DNA of 40,129 nt from assembly GCA_030156615.1 (NCBI GenBank), contig JASGME010000010.1:1-40129 (forward strand), read 5' to 3'. Every line of letters begins with the position of its first letter. Positions within the stretch are counted from its first letter, which is position 1. Position numbers and translations under genes: made by a program. Shown here in pieces: positions 8,387 to 18,348 of this stretch. The notes beneath the pieces are model-generated. The model was not told the origin of the DNA, searched no databases, and saw only the letters and a list, made by a program, of their open reading frames with translations. Source of the stretch: Candidatus Woesearchaeota archaeon (GTDB taxonomy: Archaea > Nanobdellota > Nanobdellia > Woesearchaeales > UBA119).

Positions 8387-10783
8387 TTATTCAACTTCAA
8401 TCTTTTCTTCTTCAGTGTATTCTATTGATTCTGGATGATGCAGAGAACGAATATCTTCTTCAATACATTTGAATTTATTGTTAATACTTAGCCTTTTTAC
8501 ATTTTCTTTAAGCTTTATTCCGTGTTCATTTTTGTATTTCCATACCTCACTATTTAATTCAACAATATCTTCTGTTGATAGCTTGTTCTTTATTTCTTCA
8601 TATTTGGGAAATTCAAGATCAGCAGGATCTTTCTCGTATATCGTTAAAAAGAGCTTTGTTGTTATTATAGGAATGATTGGATAAAAAATCTGAAGAATTC
8701 TTTGCAAAACATAATTAAGTGTTGCTAGAGCTCCTTGCTGTTCTTCTTTACTGAATCTTTTATCACCATTGTATGCTCTGGCCTTCACCATTTCAAGATA
8801 ATTAGATGCAAAGCTCTCCCAAAGAAAATTCTTCAGAGTCGTTGCCGGATTATGAAAGTCATACTCAAAGAAGCATTTATCTGCATACTCAACTATTTCA
8901 TTTATCTCGTGCATAATCCAATTGTCCAGTTCGTTAAATTCAGGCTTAACTGATTCATCTAAGTTTCTATTTAAAATGCTTACAAATCTTGCAACATTCC
9001 AAAGTTTATTTATAGTCTTACCAGCTCCTTCAATTCTTTCGTAACTGCAACTGAAATCCCCTTTGTCTAAATTCCCTTCTATAACAGCCCATAATCTGAA
9101 AGGTTCAGCTCCGTATTTCTCTAAAATTTTATGAGGATCAATAACATTGCCCAAGGACTTAGACATCTTCATCCCATTAGGATCAAGAATATGATGATGT
9201 ATCCAGACATCTTTGAATGGAGGCTTTCCAGTTTGGTGATAACATCTCAATATTGAATAATATAACCAAGTTCTAACAATCTCCTTTCCTTGAGGCCTTA
9301 ATGAAACAGGATATGCCTTTTTAAAAAAATCATCATCATAAGAATACTTTGTTATATACAAAGGTGATATAGAACTATCGAACCATGTGTCAAAAACTCT
9401 GGTATCGCCTATAAATTCTGTACTGCCACATTTAGGGCATTTCTCAATAGAAGGATCTTCTTTCCACGGTTGATAATACCTTCCTTTCTCTTTTGGAACT
9501 ATTACTTCTCCACATTTCTTACAATACCATACAGGGATCTCTGTAGCATATATTCTCCTCCTAGATATTGGCCAGTCTGTCGTTAAAGAATCAATCCAAT
9601 CGTCTAAAATTTTCTTTGAAGACTTATCGTAGAAATTCATTTCTTCAGAAATTCTTCTTAATTCATCAATAAAATCAAGCTGTTTTAAGTAAAATTCTTC
9701 CATGCCGATAAATTCTATTTCATCTCCGCTTCTCTCACATATTGGAGTTTTATGAAGAATCTTTTCTTGTTTAATAAGCAAGCCCTCCTCCTTTAACTTC
9801 TCTATTATCTTCTCTCTTGCTTCCCTCATTTTAAGTCCTTTTAAAAAGCCTGCATTTTCATTCATCCTTCCATCAATCCCTATTGCAATTATCGGCTCTA
9901 AATTCTCATCTCTAAAAAATCTTATATCTGAAAGATCACCAAAAGAAGACATCATTACTAAGCCTGTTCCTTTATCAATTGATGCTTGTGGATGGGCTTT
10001 TATAGGAACCTCTCGATTATATATTGGAAGAATTGCAGTTTTTCCCTCCAAATGCCTATACCTTTCATCTTCTGGATTGAATATTATCATCTGCGTAGAA
10101 CAGATGAGCTCTGGTCTAGTTGTGGCAATAATAAGATTCTCCCCAGTTTCTTTGCATTTGAAAATGATGTGATTGAATGTGCTATCCAGATTTTTATATT
10201 CTATATCTGAATCCGCAAGGGTTGTTCTGCATCCTGGACAATAATTATTTATTCTCTGAGCTTTTATGATTAATCCCTTATTCCAAAGGTCAATAAAAGT
10301 GTTTTGTGTTAAAATTCGATACTCTTCTGAATCAGTGTAATAAATCTGTCCTGGCCTGTCTCCTTTTTCAAAACTATTGAAGCTTATCCCTAATCTGTAG
10401 AAAGAGTCTATGGAACTTTCTGAGCTCTCTTCAAGAATCTTTTTGCAGTATTCAATAGCCTTTTCTCTTGGGATACCTATGAGGCTAACCCCGAACCTTT
10501 TCTCTGCAGCAGTTTCAATAGGAATCCCGTTCCTGTCTAAGCCAAGTGGAAAAAGAACTTCGTATCCCTTTTGTCTTCTGTATCTTGCAATCATATCCAT
10601 TATTGAGTATGTTGTAGCATGACCAATATGTATAGGAGTATTGACGTATGGAGGAGGAGTATCTATAGAATAAATCTCCTTTTTCGAATCCTCATTGAAC
10701 TCAAACTTCTTGCTATTCTTCCATCTTTCTAAAATGGAAATTTCAAGGCTTTTATCCCATGCCTTTTCTTTTATCTCTCCCAT
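8387..10783 (-). CDS. valS: Valyl-tRNA synthetase
   Basis: PPPYVNTPIHIGHATTY (HIGH) and KMSKSLGNVIDP (KMSKS); editing and zinc-binding segments. Confidence 0.93.
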   Translation of the reverse strand: MGEIKEKAWDKSLEISILERWKNSKKFEFNEDSKKEIYSIDTPPPYVNTPIHIGHATTYSIMDMIARYRRQKGYEVLFPLGLDRNGIPIETAAEKRFGVSLIGIPREKAIEYCKKILEESSESSIDSFYRLGISFNSFEKGDRPGQIYYTDSEEYRILTQNTFIDLWNKGLIIKAQRINNYCPGCRTTLADSDIEYKNLDSTFNHIIFKCKETGENLIIATTRPELICSTQMIIFNPEDERYRHLEGKTAILPIYNREVPIKAHPQASIDKGTGLVMMSSFGDLSDIRFFRDENLEPIIAIGIDGRMNENAGFLKGLKMREAREKIIEKLKEEGLLIKQEKILHKTPICERSGDEIEFIGMEEFYLKQLDFIDELRRISEEMNFYDKSSKKILDDWIDSLTTDWPISRRRIYATEIPVWYCKKCGEVIVPKEKGRYYQPWKEDPSIEKCPKCGSTEFIGDTRVFDTWFDSSISPLYITKYSYDDDFFKKAYPVSLRPQGKEIVRTWLYYSILRCYHQTGKPPFKDVWIHHHILDPNGMKMSKSLGNVIDPHKILEKYGAEPFRLWAVIEGNLDKGDFSCSYERIEGAGKTINKLWNVARFVSILNRNLDESVKPEFNELDNWIMHEINEIVEYADKCFFEYDFHNPATTLKNFLWESFASNYLEMVKARAYNGDKRFSKEEQQGALATLNYVLQRILQIFYPIIPIITTKLFLTIYEKDPADLEFPKYEEIKNKLSTEDIVELNSEVWKYKNEHGIKLKENVKRLSINNKFKCIEEDIRSLHHPESIEYTEEEKIEVE

Positions 10784-10849
10784 ATTCGGTGCGAATGAAC
10801 ATTACTTATATAAAAGAATTTCCATCCTTTTCTAATCAATATTCCTGTT

Positions 10850-12409
10850 TCATTCAGTGATCTGTTCAGAATTATTATCAAGATTGTTTAGAATCTCTTT
10901 AGCTTGAATGTCTGATATATATTCAATAATTTTCTGCTTTATCATTTGATTTATCCTATTCTCTTCCTCATTCTTCTCATAACCTTTCTTTTCTTTCAAA
11001 AACTCATTAAAATAACTTATCAATTCATCTTCGGAAATCTCTTTTATTCTCTCATGAAAGAAATGCCTCTTTTCTATATAGCTTTTCCTCATTAGAGAAC
11101 TAGGGAAATCATAAAGAAGTTTATCTAATAAATAACTTTCAACTCCTTGTTTAACATCCCTTCCGGAAAGCTTGTTTTTTAAGCAGATATCAGCTAACCC
11201 TGAATAATCTTTGCTTTCCTGATCATAGCCAAGCCAGTCATTTAGACAATCTTTTATCTCTTTGTCTATCATTTTCGAGTAGGATTTGCTATCAGCAAAG
11301 GGATTGAAGTAAAATTCTCTTGATCTTGAATGTAAGGCACTTTCAATTCCAGAATATGGGTTATTGGTAATAAACAATGATACAAAATTTCCGTAATTAT
11401 CATTGTTAATCCCTTCTAATTCTTCTAAGAGAAGTCCTCGCAAAGAATTTTCCAAACTTCCATCCTGTGCATAACCGAAAAGAGAATCAGCCTCATCAAA
11501 AACAATCATACCAATTCCTTTTGGATCTTTCACCTTTGAGAAACTTCTTTTAAGAATCTTCTCACTCTCCCCGTACCATTTGTTTTTAATAGTTGAATCA
11601 ATAACAATATAATTAAACGCAATTCCAGCCTCTGAACTGTTCCTTACAAGATAATCCCTCATAATCTTTGCCATGAATGTTTTTCCTGTTCCTGGCGGCC
11701 CAGAAAATATTAATGAATTTGGTATTTTCAATATGTTTGATTTCTTTTCAGGGGAATATAAAAGAAGGGAGTCACAAATTTTTTTAATACCATCAATCAA
11801 AGATTGATCCCCTATGAAATCAGAGAAGTTATAGCCCCTTCTGAGAATATTTTCATTAGATTCATCATCCTCAAGAGAATTTAATCTCTCTTGCTTACCG
11901 CTTGGATTTTTATAATGATCACTTTCAACAAGATATTTCTTTAAAAATGAGAAAAACATCTCTGATTTATCCTGAAACTTTGGATTCACGTCTTTCCTAT
12001 ATGAGAATCTTATGAATTCTATAAACTTCTCTACAAAATAATCAAAGAATTTTCCATTCTCATTCAAAAGGTTCTTTTGTTCTTCTAATTTATCAATTTG
12101 TTTATAGAATTGTTTCCTCTCCTTTTTGTATCCATCATATTTGTCAATCTCTAATTGATGATATTGATTTTCGTAAGATTCTAATATATTCTCAAGTGCT
12201 AAGTAAAAAGAATCATCTGATTTATCTCTTTCAGATAATCTTGTTTCCATCTTTGTTGTTACATCTGCTCTTGCGATTATTCTACTAATTTCTTCGCTAA
12301 TCTTGTCCGCCTTATCTTCTTCATTTGATCTTATCACAAGATTCCTGAATACAGCGCCGTGACGCAAATTGTAATATAATGCTTCTTTTTCTATATCTTT
12401 CTCAAGCAT
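10850..12409 (-). CDS. AAA+ ATPase with N-terminal coiled coil
   Basis: SGPPGTGKTFMAK (Walker A), GMIVFDEADSLFG (Walker B), HSRSREFYF arginine-finger-like segment. Confidence 0.85.
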   Translation of the reverse strand: MLEKDIEKEALYYNLRHGAVFRNLVIRSNEEDKADKISEEISRIIARADVTTKMETRLSERDKSDDSFYLALENILESYENQYHQLEIDKYDGYKKERKQFYKQIDKLEEQKNLLNENGKFFDYFVEKFIEFIRFSYRKDVNPKFQDKSEMFFSFLKKYLVESDHYKNPSGKQERLNSLEDDESNENILRRGYNFSDFIGDQSLIDGIKKICDSLLLYSPEKKSNILKIPNSLIFSGPPGTGKTFMAKIMRDYLVRNSSEAGIAFNYIVIDSTIKNKWYGESEKILKRSFSKVKDPKGIGMIVFDEADSLFGYAQDGSLENSLRGLLLEELEGINNDNYGNFVSLFITNNPYSGIESALHSRSREFYFNPFADSKSYSKMIDKEIKDCLNDWLGYDQESKDYSGLADICLKNKLSGRDVKQGVESYLLDKLLYDFPSSLMRKSYIEKRHFFHERIKEISEDELISYFNEFLKEKKGYEKNEEENRINQMIKQKIIEYISDIQAKEILNNLDNNSEQITE

Positions 12410-12436
12410 TTTTAAGCCTCCATTATTACTTCTCTC

Positions 12437-13696
12437 TTAATAATCTTCATCTTCATCTTTAAAGTTAGTATATTCAATGTCATCAGCAGAGCTTTCCAGT
12501 CTTTTTTCAGTATCTTCAAATATATTGTATTGTTTCATTTTGAAAACATCGTTAATTTCATTTATTCTTTTTAATACAGAATTGTCATAAACATCTTTAT
12601 TATTTGATGTCTCTGCTATATCGGATAAAACACTCATCGAGTTTAATGCTTTCTTCCATAATAATGAAAATGTATCGCTTAGTTTTTCTACATTATCCTT
12701 AGTTAGATTGGCGACTTTTGAGCCATGATCCATGCTTTTAAACGCAGGTCTTAATGTTTCGCAATCTTCATAAGCGTCCCTTGCAGAATTTACAGTGTCT
12801 GTTAGCAGATCTTTGTATTTCATAATTAATTCATTTGATTTTTTTAATTCGTTTATTTGTCTCGTGCGAACATCTATACGTTTTTCTGTTTGCACGATCA
12901 AAGAATCTAATTCAGAGATTCTGTTGTCGTATTCCATAAGTTTTCTTTTAATAGAAGAAACCTTGGAGGTTTCACTAGCTGTAAGTTCTTTCAGGGATGT
13001 ATAGAGTTGCTTTCCTATTGTTTGTCTTTCTATCCTTTCATTTCTGTATTTCTTTTGCTCTTCTTCAAATTTGTTTTTTTCTTCGAATATCTTATTTAGC
13101 CTTAATAGGTTTTTATCTATAATGTATTCTGCTTCCTTTAATAGTTCTTTTCCTCCATCTATGCATGTACGAAGACCGCTCATTTCTCTTCCTATTAACT
13201 CATCTTCAGTATATTCTGAAAAATTTTTTCCAAGAATTTTATATAAGCCTTTTTTTGTATAATATCCTATCTTTCCAATAGTTGAAGACTCCGCGAGATA
13301 TTTCTTATTCAATTCTTGTTGTATTGCATCAACTTGTTCTAAGCCATTCTTAAATTTACTATAACTATTTTCAAATGAGAAATTTCTAGGGAGTGTGGTG
13401 ATTTGGCTTTTTGGTTTTTTTGAATTTATTTGATATTTCTTGTCAACTTCATCAGCCTCCTTAAGTAGTTCATCCAAGCTTTTTTCCTCAGACTCTTCTT
13501 CTAATAACTCCTCTTCTTCATTCGTTTCATTATTTCTTTCAAATATGTCTCGTTCAAATCCAAAATCAGAATTAGTCTCTGTTTTTTGATTGTTTTTTAA
13601 TAATTCTTCATTGTAAAGCTTCCTTACTCCTTCGGCCATGTCTTTAAAATTGCCAGAATTTTTATTATCTTTAAATCCTCCAGACATAGAGATCAC
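12437..13696 (-). CDS. Coiled-coil protein with acidic C-terminal tail, directly upstream of the AAA+ gene
   Basis: Long Glu/Lys/Leu-rich helical stretches; C-terminus ADDIEYTNFKDEDEDY. Confidence 0.65.
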   Translation of the reverse strand: MISMSGGFKDNKNSGNFKDMAEGVRKLYNEELLKNNQKTETNSDFGFERDIFERNNETNEEEELLEEESEEKSLDELLKEADEVDKKYQINSKKPKSQITTLPRNFSFENSYSKFKNGLEQVDAIQQELNKKYLAESSTIGKIGYYTKKGLYKILGKNFSEYTEDELIGREMSGLRTCIDGGKELLKEAEYIIDKNLLRLNKIFEEKNKFEEEQKKYRNERIERQTIGKQLYTSLKELTASETSKVSSIKRKLMEYDNRISELDSLIVQTEKRIDVRTRQINELKKSNELIMKYKDLLTDTVNSARDAYEDCETLRPAFKSMDHGSKVANLTKDNVEKLSDTFSLLWKKALNSMSVLSDIAETSNNKDVYDNSVLKRINEINDVFKMKQYNIFEDTEKRLESSADDIEYTNFKDEDEDY

Positions 13697-13849
13697 CTTT
13701 TTTGTTTATCAAATTGATTTTTTGCTTCAACCTATTTCATTATCTAGTTATCTTTTAATAAGAAGTTTTTCGACATCTTTTTGTGATTCTTCCGTATATT
13801 GAAGTTAATTAATGTAAAATTTATAAACAAGCAGATTCTATTACGAATT

Positions 13850-15097
13850 ATGTCAAATGAAAAGAATTGGATTTCAGAATATGCTCCGAAGAAAATTTCA
13901 GATATAGAAGGGCAAGACAAAGCAATTTTAACAGCGATAAAAGAGATTGAAAGTTTCAAAAAGACAAGGAAGGCTGTATTGCTTTATGGCCCTCCCGGCA
14001 CTGGAAAAACCTCTTTTGCTTATGCATATGCAAAGGAGAAAAATCTAGAGATTGTTGAGCTTAATGCTTCAGATTTTCGCAGTAAGACTGACTTAGAAAA
14101 GAATCTCTTTGAAGCCATGATTCAGGGCTCTTTATTTCACAAAGGAAAACTTATCCTAATAGATGAAATAGACGGCCTCTCTGGAAAAAAGGACAGGGGA
14201 GCAATCCCTTATTTATCAAAGATAATAGAAAAATCGCCCTTTCCGATAGTTATGACTGCAAATGATATCTTTGATTCTAAGTTTTCAACTATAAGAAGAA
14301 AGAGCGTCTGCATAGAATTTCATAGATTAAATTATTTGTCTGTAAAGAAGATCCTTAAGAAAATTTGTGAAGAAGAAAACCTTGAATATGATGAAGCTGC
14401 AATAAGTTCTTTAGCAAGAATGGCAGGCGGGGATGCGAGAGCTGCAATAAACGATCTTCAGATTTTAGCTTCTTCAAGCAAAGAGATTACTTCTGAACTA
14501 GTAAAAGAACTGGCACCAAGAGATTTAAAAGGAGAGATCTTTGATTCTATGCGAATTATCTTGAAGACGACTTCTTTTGCGAATGCATCTGGAGCTCTCG
14601 ATTCTTTAGATGAAAAGAATGACGAGATTATACTCTGGCTTGATAAAAACATTCCTTATGAATATAAAAAGCCTGATGATTTACTAAGAGCCTATGAGGC
14701 TTTGGCTAATGCGGATGTGTTTACATCAAGAATAATTAAAAGGCAATATTGGAGACTGCTTGTTTATGTATATCTTGAAATGAGCGTAGGTGTTGCACTT
14801 GCCAAGAAAGAAAAGAATAGCAATTTCGTAAGATATCAGTCACCAAGCAGAATTTTAAAGATGTGGATATATAACCAAAAGTTAAAAAAGATTAACGAAA
14901 TATCTAAACAGATTGCAGATAAGTATTTCATGTCACCAAAAGATATTAGGCAGAATCTATTGCCTTTCATTTCAATAATCTTCAACTCTAAAACTCCAAA
15001 AGGAAGGGAAATGGCAAAAAAGATAAAAGAGGAATTAGACTTGGATAGCCAGCAGATAAGCTCAATTATGAAGTTAGCTAAACCGAATAATAGGTGA
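13850..15097 (+). CDS. rfcL: Replication factor C large subunit
   Basis: MSNEKNWISEYAPKKISDIEGQDKA, LLYGPPGTGKTSFAYAYA, LIDEIDGLSG. The track ORF starts at 13799; MSNEK is the likely start. Confidence 0.93.
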   Translation: MSNEKNWISEYAPKKISDIEGQDKAILTAIKEIESFKKTRKAVLLYGPPGTGKTSFAYAYAKEKNLEIVELNASDFRSKTDLEKNLFEAMIQGSLFHKGKLILIDEIDGLSGKKDRGAIPYLSKIIEKSPFPIVMTANDIFDSKFSTIRRKSVCIEFHRLNYLSVKKILKKICEEENLEYDEAAISSLARMAGGDARAAINDLQILASSSKEITSELVKELAPRDLKGEIFDSMRIILKTTSFANASGALDSLDEKNDEIILWLDKNIPYEYKKPDDLLRAYEALANADVFTSRIIKRQYWRLLVYVYLEMSVGVALAKKEKNSNFVRYQSPSRILKMWIYNQKLKKINEISKQIADKYFMSPKDIRQNLLPFISIIFNSKTPKGREMAKKIKEELDLDSQQISSIMKLAKPNNR

Positions 15098-15101
15098 AAG
15101 A

Positions 15102-16628
15102 ATGGTAGGAAACAATAGAAAAGGCAAAAATGATGTTACAATAGAAGAGATGGCAGCTTTCTGCAAGAAGAAAGGATTTGTTTTTCCAACAGCAGAGATA
15201 TATAGCGGGTTAGCAGGATTTTTTGACTTTGGTCCTCCGGGAATGATTCTTAAGAAGAATATAAAAGAAGCCTTTTGGGAGCATATGGTAAGGAAGAGAA
15301 GTAATATTCTTGGTATAGATGGTTCTTTAATATCCCCATTCAAGGTATGGAAAGCCTCAGGACATGTAGATAATTTTGTAGATCATCTTATAGTATGCGA
15401 AAAATGTAAACTTCAGATGAAAGCAGAGGAATTCATTGAAGATGCATTGAATATTGATGCCGATGGCTTAACAGATGATGAAATAGAAAAAATCGTTAAG
15501 GAAAATGATCTGAGATGCCCGAAATGCAATAGTGAGCTCCATATTGAGAAACCATTAAACCTTATGTTTTCAACAAGTGTTGGCTCAGGAAAGGATGCTG
15601 TAAAAGCTTATCTTAGGCCAGAAACAGCTCAGTCAATTTTTATCAATTTCAAAAACATTGTTGAAAGTCAAAGGGTGAAGCTACCTTTTGGTATTGCCCA
15701 GCAAGGCAAAGCATTCAGGAATGAAATTTCACCAAGAAATTTCCTCTTTAGGACAAGGGAATTTGAGCAAATAGAGATAGAGTTTTTTGTTCATCCTGAA
15801 AAGGTAGATGATGTGGCAGGATTCAACGAAATTGAAGATCAGGAAATAAATCTGCTTACTCGGGAGGAACAGGCAAAAGAAAATCCTAAGGAAATAAAAG
15901 TTCCTGTTAAAGAAATTGCAAGTAGAGGAAACAAATGGCAGGCCTACTTCGTATATCTTTCTTATGTATGGTTCCTGAATCATGGAATAAGCAGAGATCA
16001 TCTTAGAGTCAGGGAACATCTTAAAGAGGAATTAGCTCATTATGCAAAATCCTGTTTTGATATTGAATACAAGTTTCCTTTCGGCTGGAAAGAGATTATG
16101 GGCAATGCAGACAGAGGTCAATATGATTTAAAACAACATGCAAAGGAATCAAAAGAAAAGTTAGAGATTTATGATGAAGAATCAAAGACCAAGGTCATTC
16201 CCTATGTTGCTTCTGAGCCTTCCTTCGGTGTAGAAAGGGCATTCTTGGCTTTCTTGTTTGAGGCTTTTGAATACGATGAAGAGCGTGAGAACAATGTTCT
16301 TCATTTTAATCCTAAGCTCGCACCGTATAAATTCGGCGTATTTCCTTTGATAAAAGATGAAAAGCTAATAAAAATTGCCAAAGAAATCTTCAATAATCTG
16401 AATGAAAGATACAATACAGAATACGATGAATCTGGAACAATTGGAAGAAGATATGCAAGGCAGGATGAATTAGGAACTCCATTCTGTATCACGGTTGATT
16501 TTGATTCCTTAAAAGATGAATCAGTAACAATCAGGGACAGAGATACAAAGAATCAGATTCGCGTTAAGATTTCAGAGATTAATGAGATAGCAAATGATCT
16601 GATTGAAGGAAAAAGAAGGATATCATAA
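15102..16628 (+). CDS. glyS: Glycyl-tRNA synthetase (archaeal/eukaryotic type)
   Basis: SGLAGFFDFGPPGMILKKNI, LRPETAQSIFINF, PSFGVERAFLAFL, GRRYARQDELGTPFCITVDF. Confidence 0.97.
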   Translation: MVGNNRKGKNDVTIEEMAAFCKKKGFVFPTAEIYSGLAGFFDFGPPGMILKKNIKEAFWEHMVRKRSNILGIDGSLISPFKVWKASGHVDNFVDHLIVCEKCKLQMKAEEFIEDALNIDADGLTDDEIEKIVKENDLRCPKCNSELHIEKPLNLMFSTSVGSGKDAVKAYLRPETAQSIFINFKNIVESQRVKLPFGIAQQGKAFRNEISPRNFLFRTREFEQIEIEFFVHPEKVDDVAGFNEIEDQEINLLTREEQAKENPKEIKVPVKEIASRGNKWQAYFVYLSYVWFLNHGISRDHLRVREHLKEELAHYAKSCFDIEYKFPFGWKEIMGNADRGQYDLKQHAKESKEKLEIYDEESKTKVIPYVASEPSFGVERAFLAFLFEAFEYDEERENNVLHFNPKLAPYKFGVFPLIKDEKLIKIAKEIFNNLNERYNTEYDESGTIGRRYARQDELGTPFCITVDFDSLKDESVTIRDRDTKNQIRVKISEINEIANDLIEGKRRIS

Positions 16629-16751
16629 AAATCAGCTGGTTTGTTAATTGAAGTAATAGTTAAATTTAAATATCCATTATTCGAAATTTAATAATAAATC
16701 AATCAAAATACTAAATAATCATAATGATATGAAAATTATCGGGGTGGAAAG

Positions 16752-17501
16752 ATGTTTGAACTTGGAATATCAACGATTGTTTTTATTGTAGTCCTTATTA
16801 TTGGTATAATTATGCTAAAGAATGTGTTTAAAATAATAGTTTTCATTGTTTCGGCGGCATTGATCTTCATGTTGGTTGGTGGAGCTCTCGTTTTCTTAGA
16901 TGTTCAGTCTTTTAGTAACAACTTTTTCAGTCAGCAGAGTCAGATTCTTCTTCTTGAGCCTAGCGAAGACAAGATAATCAGCTCGCTTGTTATTGACTTT
17001 GATAACGAATCAGAAGGAAACTTATTGCTTCAAACAGATGAGATGATAATGAGAGCAGACGGGTTCTATAGCACAAATACTCTTAGAGAGCAACCTGGTT
17101 TTTATAAGCACATAATCTTTAAGACAACAGGAATGCCCAAAGAATACGAACTCTATGGCGTTAAATTATCTATTGAAGAAATGATTGAGGTTATGAAGGC
17201 AAATGACCCAATCGTTGAGTTAAGGAGATTGCTGTCTGGAAAGTTAGGAGAAGAAAGAGCTGATAGCATAATTTCTTCAATTTTAAGAGAAATAAGCAGG
17301 GAGAATAAGCTAAGAAGTTATCTTTTCCTTGAAATGATTTCAGAGATGCCCGAGGAATTCACAGTATCTTATCTTATGGATAGCGTTGCAGATAAAAATG
17401 TTAGTATTGTGCCAGAGACTCCAGTATTTGTTCTTGCAAGATATTTCCCAAGGATAATTGATTGGGCATCTCAAAAGATTGAGAAACAATTTGAAATCTA
17501 A
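16752..17501 (+). CDS. N-terminally membrane-anchored protein of unknown function
   Basis: Two N-terminal hydrophobic segments followed by a soluble domain; GGGGTGG-type Shine-Dalgarno upstream. Confidence 0.6.
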   Translation: MFELGISTIVFIVVLIIGIIMLKNVFKIIVFIVSAALIFMLVGGALVFLDVQSFSNNFFSQQSQILLLEPSEDKIISSLVIDFDNESEGNLLLQTDEMIMRADGFYSTNTLREQPGFYKHIIFKTTGMPKEYELYGVKLSIEEMIEVMKANDPIVELRRLLSGKLGEERADSIISSILREISRENKLRSYLFLEMISEMPEEFTVSYLMDSVADKNVSIVPETPVFVLARYFPRIIDWASQKIEKQFEI

Positions 17502-17523
17502 TTTTATGATTTAGGAGGCTAAA

Positions 17524-17877
17524 ATGGCATTGTTTAAAAAAAAGAAGAAATACGAAATAGACATTGACAGCATTAAAAAGGATTCAGACTTACATGATGA
17601 AACAGGACTTGGCAATCTCAATCTTGAAAATGAAAAAGAAGAGCATAATGATATGTTTAGCAAAGATTATTTTGGACAATATAATCCTGTTCAAAAAGAA
17701 ACATTTGAACATCAAAGCCAACCTTTTTCTCCATACGATGAAAGCCTGAAGAGAGAATACGAAATAATATCCTCAAAGATTGATACACTTAAAGCAATGC
17801 TTGAATCTATTTCTCAGAGATTAAGCAATATTGAGAGAGAACTTTATGAAAAGGAAAAAAGAAACAAGCTCTGGTAG
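17524..17877 (+). CDS. Small coiled-coil protein upstream of and overlapping lspA-like gene
   Basis: Upstream AGGAGG; C-terminal coiled coil DTLKAMLESISQRLSNIERELYEKEK. Confidence 0.55.
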   Translation: MALFKKKKKYEIDIDSIKKDSDLHDETGLGNLNLENEKEEHNDMFSKDYFGQYNPVQKETFEHQSQPFSPYDESLKREYEIISSKIDTLKAMLESISQRLSNIERELYEKEKRNKLW

Positions 17878-18346
17878 GAAAAAGGCAATCTTGCTGACTC
17901 TTTTGATTTTTGCTTTAACTTTCATCTCTTTAATTATAAATAATCAAATAAGAGAAATCCTTCCGAGTAAGGAGTTCATGCCTTTTATAAGCATAGAAGT
18001 TGTATTCAACGAAGGGGCAAGTTTCGGGATCCTTGGAAGTTATCCAAATCTTGTATTAATCTTATCGCTTCTAATTGTTGCAGGATTAACCTTCTATCTT
18101 TTTTACCTTATCTTTCATGAATCCAGCAAAAACACTTCCTTAGTTAATATCATCAGCCTTTGTCTGATGATTTCAGGAGGCCTTAGCAACTTAATAGAAA
18201 GGATTATTTATGGAAATGTTGTAGACTACTTCAGAATAGGAGCTTGGCCTAACTTCAACATAGCTGATTCTCTAATCTCCATAGGTGTTGCCCTTCTGAT
18301 TTTTTCTGTTATAAAAGAAGAAAAAGGAATGAAAAAGAACCGATAA
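17846..18346 (+). CDS. lspA: Signal peptidase II (LspA)-like membrane protease
   Basis: FNEGASFGIL, GGLSNLIERI, GNVVDYFRI, NFNIADSLISIGV match the LspA conserved blocks; both candidate catalytic Asp residues present. Start chosen at MKRKKE. Confidence 0.85.
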   Translation: MKRKKETSSGRKKAILLTLLIFALTFISLIINNQIREILPSKEFMPFISIEVVFNEGASFGILGSYPNLVLILSLLIVAGLTFYLFYLIFHESSKNTSLVNIISLCLMISGGLSNLIERIIYGNVVDYFRIGAWPNFNIADSLISIGVALLIFSVIKEEKGMKKNR

Positions 18347-18348
18347 AA

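Noticed and set aside
15729-16019. Antisense ORF opposite glyS
   Set aside because: Fully inside a strongly supported synthetase gene.
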